DNA of 6,639 nucleotides from Thiobacillus sp. (GCA_018780025.1 JADMKH010000206.1:1-6639), one strand, 5' to 3'; positions 1 to 5,931 are shown, numbered from the stretch's first letter. Numbers and translations: made by a program. The notes: generated by a model from the letters alone, not told the origin.

Positions 1-1
1 C

Positions 2-1105
2 ATGCCGCAGAATCTGCTCGATTTCGATCTCGACGGACTGACCGCCTGGTTCACCGAACTGGGCGAGAAGCCGTTTCGCGCCCGTCAGGTGTTCCACTGG
101 ATACATCAGGCGGGCGTGGCGGATTTTGCGCAGATGACCGATATCGCCAAAAGCCTGCGCGAGAAGCTGCAGCAGCATGCGGTGGTGGCGCCGTCAGCGA
201 TCAATTTTGCGCACACCTCAACTGACGGCACCCGCAAGTGGTTGTTCGATGTCGGGGTGGCGAATGGCATCGAAACCGTATTCATTCCGGAAGAAGACCG
301 TGGCACCCTGTGTGTGTCGTCGCAGGTGGGATGCGCGCTGGAGTGCACGTTCTGCTCGACCGGGCGGCAAGGGTTCAACCGCAATCTGACGGCGGCCGAG
401 ATCATCGGCCAGCTCTGGGTGGCGAACCACAGTCTGCGCGGCGAGGCGAATCGTACCAACGGCGAACGCTCGGATCGTCCGGTCACCAATGTGGTGATGA
501 TGGGCATGGGCGAGCCGCTGGCCAATTTCGAAAATGTGGTCACCGCGCTCGGCATCATGCTCGATGACCATGCTTACGGCTTGTCGCGGCGGCGGGTGAC
601 GGTATCGACTTCCGGCCTGGTGCCGGCGATGGACCGGCTGGCCGAACGTTGCCCGGTGGCGCTGGCGGTGAGCCTGCACGCGCCCACCGATGCCTTGCGC
701 GACCAGATCGTGCCGATCAACAGGAAGTATCCGCTGGCGGAACTGATGGCGGCGTGCCAGCGCTATCTGGTGCACGCGCCGCGCGATTTCATCACCTTCG
801 AATATGTGATGCTGGCCGGCGTGAACGACCAGCCCGAACATGCGCGCCAGCTGGTTGAGCTGACGCGCGATGTGCCGTGCAAGTTCAACCTGATTCCGTT
901 CAATCCGTTCCCGGATTCCGGGTATGACAAACCGCATGCAGAACCGATGCGCGTGTTTCGACAGATTCTTCAGGACGCAGCTTATGTCGTCACCACGCGC
1001 AAGACGCGCGGCGACGACATCGATGCGGCCTGCGGACAGCTGGCTGGCAAAGTGGCAGACAAAAGCGGTCGTGTCATCAAACGAATGCACAAGGAGGCGG
1101 CGTGA
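2..1105 (+). CDS. rlmN: Dual-specificity 23S rRNA (A2503-C2) / tRNA (A37-C2) methyltransferase RlmN
   Basis: Radical-SAM enzyme of 367 residues (E. coli RlmN has 384). The family makes 2-methyladenosine at A2503 of 23S rRNA and at A37 of some tRNAs, acting in the cytoplasm on translation accuracy. The sequence shows the CX3CX2C cluster motif (C111, C115, C118) and the MMGMGEP SAM-binding segment at 166-172. It also has the two further cysteines of the ping-pong mechanism: C104 (in TLCVSS), and C344 (in DIDAACGQL), the residue methylated in this family. E91 lies where E. coli has its proposed general base (E105). The N-terminal segment with LGEKPFRARQV (20-30) is the usual accessory domain. 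ATG at base 2 fits the family start, but the upstream ribosome site lies outside the window. The stop overlaps the pilW start by 4 bases. The product is very secure; the exact start slightly less so. Confidence 0.97.
   Translation: MPQNLLDFDLDGLTAWFTELGEKPFRARQVFHWIHQAGVADFAQMTDIAKSLREKLQQHAVVAPSAINFAHTSTDGTRKWLFDVGVANGIETVFIPEEDRGTLCVSSQVGCALECTFCSTGRQGFNRNLTAAEIIGQLWVANHSLRGEANRTNGERSDRPVTNVVMMGMGEPLANFENVVTALGIMLDDHAYGLSRRRVTVSTSGLVPAMDRLAERCPVALAVSLHAPTDALRDQIVPINRKYPLAELMAACQRYLVHAPRDFITFEYVMLAGVNDQPEHARQLVELTRDVPCKFNLIPFNPFPDSGYDKPHAEPMRVFRQILQDAAYVVTTRKTRGDDIDAACGQLAGKVADKSGRVIKRMHKEAA
1091..1097 (+). promoter_or_regulatory. Strong Shine-Dalgarno site for pilW
   Basis: AAGGAGG lies inside the last codons of rlmN and ends 4 bases before the GTG at 1102. 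It is the best match to the anti-Shine-Dalgarno sequence in this part of the window. It supports GTG 1102 as the start rather than the in-frame ATG at 1114. Confidence 0.75.
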
Positions 1106-1878
1106 AAAAATGGATGGGCATATTGGCAGCCGTGGCGCTGTTGGCAGGCTGTGTGGCACCGCCAACGGGGGGCGGGGATGGGGTCGCCGGCTCGCAGGTC
1201 GATAGTGAAAGCCGTCAGCGTGCACGTGCATTTACCGATCTTGCTGCGGCCTATTTCTCGCGTGCGCAATACAAGGTTGCGCTGGATGAGCTGCGCAAGG
1301 CGATTACTGCCGATAACCAGTTCGGCCCGGCCTACAACATTTATGGCTTGATCTACATGGAGCTGGCCGAGGACAAGCTGGCCGAAGAAAATTTTCGTCG
1401 CGCCATTGCGCTGGATCGAAACGATTCCGAGTCGCGCAATAATTTCGGCTGGTTTCTGTGCGAACGGGGTCGCTATGACGAGGGTCTGGCGCAGTTCAGC
1501 ACCGCCATTCATAACCCGCTGTACGCAAGGCCCGAGCAGGCCATGTCCAATGCCGGGCTGTGTGCCGAGAAAAAAGGCGACCTCGCGCTGGCAGAAGCCA
1601 ATCTGATCAAATCGCTCAAATTGCAGCCGGACAGTGCCAACACCATTTTGAAAATGGCCGGCCTGTATTTTCGTCAGAATCGCTTGTCGGAAACGCAGCG
1701 CTATCTGGGCCGGCACGCCGAATTGGCACCGCCCACAGCTGAGAGTCTGTGGCTGGGCGTGAGGCTGGAGCGCAAGTTGGGCGACCGTGCGCAGGAAGCG
1801 GCGTATGGACTTCAATTGCGCAAGCGCTTTCCCGATTCGAATGAGGCGCGGCAGTTGCTGTCAGGGCAATACGAATGA
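1102..1878 (+). CDS. pilW: Type IV pilus biogenesis/stability lipoprotein PilW (PilF), TPR pilotin
   Basis: Lipoprotein of 258 residues whose family acts as pilotin, helping the secretin PilQ reach and multimerise in the outer membrane for type IV pili. A short signal peptide (KK n-region, hydrophobic 6-14) ends in the lipobox LAGC with C17 as the lipidated residue. V18 at +2 is not Asp, so export to the outer membrane is expected. The rest is a run of about six TPR units near 41-74, 75-108, 109-142, 144-178, 179-208 and 212-246, matching the solenoid of PilF (P. aeruginosa PilF is about 250 residues). GTG is the start: it follows a strong ribosome site and gives a proper basic n-region, whereas the in-frame ATG at 1114 would leave too short a signal. 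It overlaps rlmN by GTGA and rodZ by ATGA, so it is co-translated. A generic TPR lipoprotein is the only alternative; the rlmN-rodZ context favours PilW. Confidence 0.93.
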   Translation: MKKWMGILAAVALLAGCVAPPTGGGDGVAGSQVDSESRQRARAFTDLAAAYFSRAQYKVALDELRKAITADNQFGPAYNIYGLIYMELAEDKLAEENFRRAIALDRNDSESRNNFGWFLCERGRYDEGLAQFSTAIHNPLYARPEQAMSNAGLCAEKKGDLALAEANLIKSLKLQPDSANTILKMAGLYFRQNRLSETQRYLGRHAELAPPTAESLWLGVRLERKLGDRAQEAAYGLQLRKRFPDSNEARQLLSGQYE

Positions 1879-2684
1879 ATGAAGGCGAGGAAGTCTCTGT
1901 CGGGCAGGTTTTGCGAGAGGCGCGCGAAGCGCAAAATATCACGCTGGAAGATGTCGCCATGCGCTTGCGCTTGATGCATCGTCAAGTTGAAGCGATGGAA
2001 ACGGATGATTTTGAGAGTCTCGGTCAGCCGGTGTTTGCCCGTGGGTTTGTGCGTAATTACGCGCGTCTGATGGGCTTGCAGCCGGAGCCGCTGCTGGCGC
2101 GCATGGAGGGCGCACCCGCCGAGCCGGCTCCCGTAGCACCCGCCGAGCCGCCCATGCCGAATTCCTGGCTGACCTCGCCCTGGCTGATTCTGTTCATGCT
2201 GGGCGTGCTGATGGTCGTGGCCGTGCCGATCTCGCTGTATTGGTGGCTGAACAGCGATGCGGGCGAAACGCAGCACGCCGTCATTCCCGTGAAGCCCGTA
2301 TCGCCTCCTGCACCTGCGGTCGCGTTGGTCGTGCCGAATTCCGTGGATGCAGCAGCAGAAACACCGGCAGCGCCTGAGCCGGTGGTTGGCACGGAGGCCG
2401 CTGTTGAAGCGGATGCGCCTCCGGTGGCCGCCTCACCCGCTGCCCGCAGCCAGCTGCATCTGGAGTTTGGCGAGGAGTCCTGGGTTGAGATCAAGGATGC
2501 CAGTGGGCGCACATTGCATCGTCAGTTGAACCCGGCGGGCAGCAGCGCAAATATCCAGGGTCAGCCGCCGTTTGACGTCCTGATCGGTAATGCAGCCCAG
2601 GCGCGCATGACGTATAACGGCCGCCCGATCGACCTGAAACCCTTTATTTCCGTGACGGTCGCCCGTTTCACGCTGGAAGAATGA
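1875..2684 (+). CDS. rodZ: Cytoskeletal/cell-shape protein RodZ
   Basis: Bitopic inner-membrane protein of 269 residues. RodZ links MreB filaments to the elongasome and so helps set rod shape. Domain order is typical. A cytoplasmic helix-turn-helix domain (about 8-77, starting VGQVLREAREAQNITLEDVA, with the conserved PVFARGFVRNYARLMGL near 52-68) is followed by a short Pro/Ala/Glu linker (80-95) and a single transmembrane helix at about 103-125. A low-complexity Ala/Pro/Val periplasmic linker (129-192) then leads to a C-terminal beta-rich DUF4115 domain (about 193-265, with SWVEIKDASGRTLH and PFDVLIGNA). E. coli RodZ has 337 residues, so the linker here is short. The ATG at 1875 overlaps the pilW stop; only a weak AGGG (1863-1866) lies upstream, so coupled translation is likely. 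The ispG start overlaps its stop. Confidence 0.95.
   Translation: MNEGEEVSVGQVLREAREAQNITLEDVAMRLRLMHRQVEAMETDDFESLGQPVFARGFVRNYARLMGLQPEPLLARMEGAPAEPAPVAPAEPPMPNSWLTSPWLILFMLGVLMVVAVPISLYWWLNSDAGETQHAVIPVKPVSPPAPAVALVVPNSVDAAAETPAAPEPVVGTEAAVEADAPPVAASPAARSQLHLEFGEESWVEIKDASGRTLHRQLNPAGSSANIQGQPPFDVLIGNAAQARMTYNGRPIDLKPFISVTVARFTLEE
2112..2150 (+). repeat. 15-bp direct repeat inside rodZ linker
   Basis: GCACCCGCCGAGCCG occurs at 2112-2126 and again, identical, at 2136-2150, a 24-base period in frame. It encodes APAEP twice (RodZ residues 80-84 and 88-92) in the linker just before the membrane helix. It looks like a small in-frame duplication of a flexible linker. Confidence 0.85.
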
Positions 2685-3910
2685 TGGCTCATATTGTCCG
2701 TCGCCCCACCCGCCAGGTGCAGGTGGGTCATGTGCTGGTAGGGGGCGATGCGCCGGTGGTGGTGCAGTCGATGACCAATACCGATACGGTTGATATCACC
2801 GCTACCGTGCATCAGGTGCAAGCGCTCGCCGAGGCGGGTTCGGAACTGGTGCGGATCACCGTCAACACGCTGGAAGCCGCTGCGGCGGTGCCGCGCATCC
2901 GCGAACGCCTCGATGTGCTGGGCTGTCGCGTGCCGCTGACCGGCGATTTTCATTTCAACGGCCACAAGCTGCTGACCCAGGTGCCGGAATGCGCCGAGGC
3001 CCTGGCCAAGCTGCGCATCAACCCCGGCAACCTCGGCCGCGGCAACAAGCGCGACGAGCAGTTTGCAACCTTGATCGAAGTTGCCTGCCGTTACGACAAA
3101 CCGGTGCGCATCGGGGTCAACTGGGGCAGCCTCGACCCGGTGCTGGCGGCGCGCATGATGGACGCAAACGGACGGCTGGCGCAGCCGGAGGATCCCGAAG
3201 TCGTGATGCGCCGTGCGATGGTCGCGTCGGCGCTCGAATCCGCCCACAAGGCCGAAGAACTGGGGCTGGGCGGCAACAAGATTATTTTGTCGTGCAAGAT
3301 GAGCCGGGTGCAGGACCTGATCGCGGTATACCGCGACCTCTCCGCGCAATGCGACTATCCGCTGCATCTGGGATTGACCGAGGCTGGCATGGGCAGCAAG
3401 GGCATCGTCGCCTCGACCGCCGCGCTCGCGGTGTTGCTGCAGGAAGGCATCGGCGACACCATCCGCATTTCCTTGACCCCCGAACCGGGCGGCGACCGCA
3501 CCCAGGAAGTCCGCGTCGGCCAGGAAATCCTGCAGTCGCTTGGGCTGCGCGCGTTTACCCCGCAGGTCGTCGCCTGCCCCGGCTGCGGCCGCACCACGTC
3601 GACCGTGTTCCAGGAACTGGCGCAGGACATCGAAACCTATCTGCGCACCCAGATGCCGCTCTGGCGCGATCAGTACGCCGGCGTCGAATCCATGCAGGTG
3701 GCGGTGATGGGTTGTGTGGTCAACGGTCCGGGCGAGTCCAGGCATGCCAATATCGGCATTTCGCTGCCCGGCACCGGCGAAGTGCCGGTGGCGCCGGTGT
3801 ATGTCGATGGCGAAAAAACCGTGACGCTGAAAGGCGACAGGATTGCCGTGGAATTCCAGGCGATCGTCGAAGACTATGTGCGCACGCGCTATGGCGTGGC
3901 CGCGCGTTAA
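2681..3910 (+). CDS. ispG: 4-hydroxy-3-methylbut-2-en-1-yl diphosphate synthase (flavodoxin/ferredoxin) IspG
   Basis: IspG (GcpE) converts 2-C-methyl-D-erythritol 2,4-cyclodiphosphate into HMBPP, the penultimate step of the MEP isoprenoid pathway, using a [4Fe-4S] cluster. The N-terminal TIM-barrel part carries RRPTRQVQVG (7-16), VVVQSMTNTDT (26-36), LRINPGNLG (111-119) and VRIGVNWGSLD (142-152). The C-terminal part carries the cluster ligands C299 and C302 (CPGCGRT), C345 (MGCVVNGPGE) and E352. The distance from C302 to C345 is 43 residues against 32 in E. coli, and the protein is 409 residues against 372; a longer form is, as far as I recall, usual in Betaproteobacteria. Start: ATG 2681 overlaps the rodZ stop as ATGA, but the next codon (2684) is also ATG and sits better behind the GGAAGA at 2675-2680, so the mature start may be one residue shorter. 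It is the last gene of the overlapping cluster. Confidence 0.97.
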   Translation: MMAHIVRRPTRQVQVGHVLVGGDAPVVVQSMTNTDTVDITATVHQVQALAEAGSELVRITVNTLEAAAAVPRIRERLDVLGCRVPLTGDFHFNGHKLLTQVPECAEALAKLRINPGNLGRGNKRDEQFATLIEVACRYDKPVRIGVNWGSLDPVLAARMMDANGRLAQPEDPEVVMRRAMVASALESAHKAEELGLGGNKIILSCKMSRVQDLIAVYRDLSAQCDYPLHLGLTEAGMGSKGIVASTAALAVLLQEGIGDTIRISLTPEPGGDRTQEVRVGQEILQSLGLRAFTPQVVACPGCGRTTSTVFQELAQDIETYLRTQMPLWRDQYAGVESMQVAVMGCVVNGPGESRHANIGISLPGTGEVPVAPVYVDGEKTVTLKGDRIAVEFQAIVEDYVRTRYGVAAR

Positions 3911-3920
3911 AACCTTTAAT

Positions 3921-3997
3921 CACAGAGACACAGAGGCACGGAGAAAACTCCATGCATGAGATCCAATCGTTTTTCTCTGTGTCTTTGTGCCTCTGTG
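3921..3997 (+). repeat. Inverted repeat made of tandem CACAGAGR 8-mers (dispersed-repeat-like hairpin)
   Basis: Two 27-base arms, 3921-3947 and 3971-3997, are inverted copies matching at 23 of 27 positions and separated by a 23-base loop (3948-3970). Each arm is three head-to-tail 8-base units followed by AAA: CACAGAGA, CACAGAGG, CACGGAGA on the left, and CACAGAGG, CACAAAGA, CACAGAGA on the right when read on the minus strand. As RNA, three of the four differences become G-U pairs and only one is a true mismatch (A-C). Weaker pairing can extend the stem to 3915-3947/3971-4003. The base composition is unlike the flanking genes. From memory, similar CACAGAG-type inverted repeats are scattered through many environmental bacterial genomes; this copy fills most of the 100-base ispG-hisS gap. 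No transposase gene is present. Possible roles are an mRNA stability or attenuating hairpin, or simply a passive MITE- or REP-like insert. Confidence 0.9.
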
Positions 3998-4014
3998 GTG
4001 AGATTTTTAGATGA
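3952..4014 (+). CDS. Possible 20-codon upstream ORF coupled to hisS (speculative)
   Basis: An ATG in the loop of the hairpin opens a 20-codon frame (MHEIQSFFSV... to ...CGEIFR) that runs through the whole right arm. It ends at TGA 4012-4014, overlapping the hisS start as ATGA. A Shine-Dalgarno-like GGAGA at 3940-3944 lies 7 bases upstream. Translating it would melt the hairpin and bring ribosomes onto the hisS start, so a coupling role is conceivable. It has only one His codon (position 2), so it is not a classical histidine attenuator. The peptide is hydrophobic and Cys-containing, as expected for any frame read through this repeat. It may well be a chance product of the repeat. Confidence 0.2.
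   Translation: MHEIQSFFSVSLCLCGEIFR
3997..4002 (+). promoter_or_regulatory. Probable ribosome binding site of hisS at the edge of the repeat
   Basis: GGTGAG begins on the last base of the right repeat arm and ends 8 bases before the hisS ATG. GGTGA is complementary to UCACC in the 3' end of 16S rRNA. No better site lies between the repeat and hisS, whose last upstream bases are ATTTTTAG. In the extended hairpin these bases would be partly paired with 3916-3921. Confidence 0.6.
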
Positions 4015-5276
4015 GCAACAACATTCAATCCGTGCGCGGCATGAACGATCTCCTGCCCGAGGTGACCGATACCTGGCAGGGGTTCGAGGCGATCGTGCGC
4101 GACTGGCTGCGGCGCTACGGCTACCGCGAGATGCGCACGCCGATTCTTGAACACACCGGCCTGTTCAAACGTGCCATCGGCGAGGTGACCGACATCGTCG
4201 AAAAGGAGATGTACACCTTCGTCGACGAGCTGAATGGCGAGTCGCTGGCGCTGCGTCCGGAAGGCACGGCGTCGTCGGTGCGCGCGGTGATCCAGCACAA
4301 TCTGTTGTACGACGGTGGTAAGCGCCTGTGGTACACGGGGCCGATGTTCCGCCACGAGCGTCCGCAAAAAGGCCGCTACCGGCAGTTTCATCAGGTGGGG
4401 GTCGAGGCGCTGGGCTTTGCCGGGCCGGACGTCGACGCCGAACTGATCGTGATGTGTGCCGACCTGTGGCGCGCGCTCGGCGTCAACCCGACGCTGCAGC
4501 TCAACACGCTGGGCGATGTCGAGTCGCGCCATCGCCATCGCGCCAAACTGATTGCGTATTTCGAGGCGCATCAGGACGCGCTCGACGAGGATTCGACGCG
4601 GCGGTTGCACAGCAATCCGCTGCGCATCCTCGACAGTAAAAACCCGGCGATGCAGGCGCTCAACGACGCTGCGCCCCAGCTGGTAGACGAGCTGGACGAC
4701 GCGGCGCGGGCGCATTTCGATGCGCTGCAAGGCCTGTTGCGCGCGAATGGCATTGCGTTCGAGCTCAATCCGCGGCTGGTGCGCGGGCTCGACTATTACA
4801 ATCGCACCGTATTCGAGTGGGTAACCGACCAGCTCGGCGCGCAGGGCACGGTGTGCGCGGGCGGACGTTACGACGGCCTGATCGAGCAGCTCGGCGGCAA
4901 GCCGGCGCCGGCCGCCGGTTTCGCCATGGGCATTGAGCGGCTGTTGTCGCTGATGGAGTTGGGCAGCACGACACTTGCGCCGACGGTGCCGGACGCGTAT
5001 ATCGTCCATGCGGGCGACGCGGCGCAAGCCTTCGCCTGGCAAGTGGCGAGTGCGTTGCGTGGCGCGGGCCTTGCCGCAGTGTTGCATTGCGGCGGCGGCA
5101 GCTTCAAGTCGCAGATGAAAAAAGCCGACGCCAGCCGTGCGCGGTTCGCGGTGATCATCGGCGACGATGAAGCCGCCGCGCAGCAGGTAACGCTGAAGCC
5201 GTTGCGCGGAACGGGCGAACAGACCCGCGTCGAAGTGGCGCTGGCAATCGAATTTCTACAAAACGCATCAACTTAA
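4011..5276 (+). CDS. hisS: Histidyl-tRNA synthetase HisS
   Basis: Class II aminoacyl-tRNA synthetase of 421 residues (E. coli HisRS has 424) that charges tRNA-His with histidine in the cytoplasm. The start MSNNIQSVRGMNDLLP aligns with the E. coli start MAKNIQAIRGMNDYLP, so ATG 4011 is well supported. Visible parts are the motif 1 region near 37-52; LRPEGT at 81-86 (E84, histidine contact); motif 2 GPMFRHERPQKGRYRQFHQ at 110-128 with R114 and Q128; the HisA motif LVRGLDYYNRTVFEW at 256-270 with the catalytic R258; AGGRYDGL at 283-290; and motif 3 AAGFAMGIERLL at 301-312. The anticodon-binding alpha/beta domain is at about 328-421. All expected active-site residues are present. It follows ispG after a 100-base gap holding the inverted repeat, the only non-overlapping junction of notable length here, and precedes the yfgM-like gene by 13 bases. 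Confidence 0.98.
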   Translation: MSNNIQSVRGMNDLLPEVTDTWQGFEAIVRDWLRRYGYREMRTPILEHTGLFKRAIGEVTDIVEKEMYTFVDELNGESLALRPEGTASSVRAVIQHNLLYDGGKRLWYTGPMFRHERPQKGRYRQFHQVGVEALGFAGPDVDAELIVMCADLWRALGVNPTLQLNTLGDVESRHRHRAKLIAYFEAHQDALDEDSTRRLHSNPLRILDSKNPAMQALNDAAPQLVDELDDAARAHFDALQGLLRANGIAFELNPRLVRGLDYYNRTVFEWVTDQLGAQGTVCAGGRYDGLIEQLGGKPAPAAGFAMGIERLLSLMELGSTTLAPTVPDAYIVHAGDAAQAFAWQVASALRGAGLAAVLHCGGGSFKSQMKKADASRARFAVIIGDDEAAAQQVTLKPLRGTGEQTRVEVALAIEFLQNAST

Positions 5277-5289
5277 AAGGCATAGCACG

Positions 5290-5931
5290 ATGGCAACCTA
5301 CGATCTTGACGAGCAGGAACGGCTGGACGAACTGAAAGCCTGGTGGAAACGCTGGGGCAACCTGGTGATGATCGGTCTGGCTGTGGCGATTGCGGCGGCG
5401 GCGGGCTGGCGCTACTGGCAGAACCACACGTTGACGCAAACGCTGGAAGCCGCCACCGTATACGAAAAGCTGACCCAGTCGCTGGCAGCCAACGATGCCA
5501 AGGGCGCACGCGAAGCCGGGTCGATGCTGATCGATCAGTACAAGGGCACGGCTTATGCGCCGCGCGCGGCGCTGTTGCTCGCCAAGCTCAACGCGGCGGG
5601 CAAGGACATGAAAAGCGCGCAGGCCCAGCTGGAGTGGGCGGTGGCCAACAGCAAGGAGCCGGCCATCAAGGATCTGGCGCGCCTGCGGCTGGCCGGGGTG
5701 CAGCTCGACCAGAAGCAATATGAAGCCGCCCACAAAACCTTGTCCGCCCCCCGTAGCGACGCCTTTGCGCCGCGTTTTGACGACCTGAAGGGCGATGTGC
5801 TGCTGGCGCAAGGCAAGCAGATCGAAGCACGAGCCGCCTACCAGGCCGCGTTCGGCAAGATGAAGGAAGACAACCCGTACCGCAATATCGTCGAGTTGAA
5901 ACTCGATGCGCTGGGAGGGGAGACCAAGTGA
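5290..5931 (+). CDS. yfgM: YfgM-like membrane-anchored TPR protein (ancillary SecYEG translocon subunit family)
   Basis: Protein of 213 residues (E. coli YfgM about 206). A charged cytoplasmic N-terminus (YDLDEQERLDELKAWWKRWG, 4-23) is followed by one membrane helix (about 24-40, VMIGLAVAIAAAAGW) and WRYWQNH, the same layout as E. coli YfgM. The rest is a helical TPR-like periplasmic domain (about 50-205), with pairs of helices around 73-101, 105-120, 126-152 and 162-190. In E. coli, YfgM associates with SecYEG and PpiD and is thought to help periplasmic chaperone traffic; carrying that role over to this protein is inference from homology and position. ATG 5290 has AAAAGG (5275-5280) 9 bases upstream, overlapping the hisS stop. 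Its own stop overlaps bamB by GTGA, so the two envelope proteins are co-translated. Confidence 0.9.
   Translation: MATYDLDEQERLDELKAWWKRWGNLVMIGLAVAIAAAAGWRYWQNHTLTQTLEAATVYEKLTQSLAANDAKGAREAGSMLIDQYKGTAYAPRAALLLAKLNAAGKDMKSAQAQLEWAVANSKEPAIKDLARLRLAGVQLDQKQYEAAHKTLSAPRSDAFAPRFDDLKGDVLLAQGKQIEARAAYQAAFGKMKEDNPYRNIVELKLDALGGETK
5914..5918 (+). promoter_or_regulatory. Shine-Dalgarno site for bamB
   Basis: GGAGG sits within a purine run (GGGAGGGGAG, 5913-5922) at the end of the yfgM-like gene. It lies 9 bases before GTG 5928 and 15 before the in-frame ATG 5934, which favours the GTG start of bamB. Confidence 0.65.

Noticed and set aside
218..1231. 337-codon open frame on the minus strand opposite rlmN
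   Set aside because: Antisense to a gene with all catalytic motifs intact, His/Arg-rich, no family resemblance.
2561..3745. 394-codon open frame on the minus strand opposite ispG
   Set aside because: Antisense to ispG, with low-complexity His/Gly/Arg composition and no recognisable domain. Explained by GC-rich third positions of ispG.
3915..3920. TTTAAT as a -10 box of a hisS promoter
   Set aside because: It matches TATAAT at 5 of 6, but at 17-18 bases upstream (inside the end of ispG) there is nothing like TTGACA. One AT-rich hexamer is weak evidence.
3921..3997. CRISPR-like repeat array
   Set aside because: The 8-base units abut without spacers and the arms are inverted, so this is not a CRISPR array.
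3921..4008. Rho-independent terminator between ispG and hisS (hairpin followed by TTTTT at 4004-4008)
   Set aside because: The T run is six bases away from the end of the strong stem, the stem base is not GC-rich, and the loop is long. The hisS ribosome site lies between stem and T run. It does not have terminator form, though partial attenuation cannot be excluded.
3952..4014. Histidine-responsive leader peptide for hisS
   Set aside because: Only one His codon is present in the 20-codon frame, with no run of His codons and no competing terminator/antiterminator pair. It is not a his-type attenuator.
3720..5087. 455-codon open frame on the minus strand across the ispG end, the repeat and most of hisS
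   Set aside because: It is antisense to two genes with clear conserved motifs, is rich in Arg/His/Gln as expected from reversed GC-rich codons, and shows no recognisable domain. It is a shadow frame.
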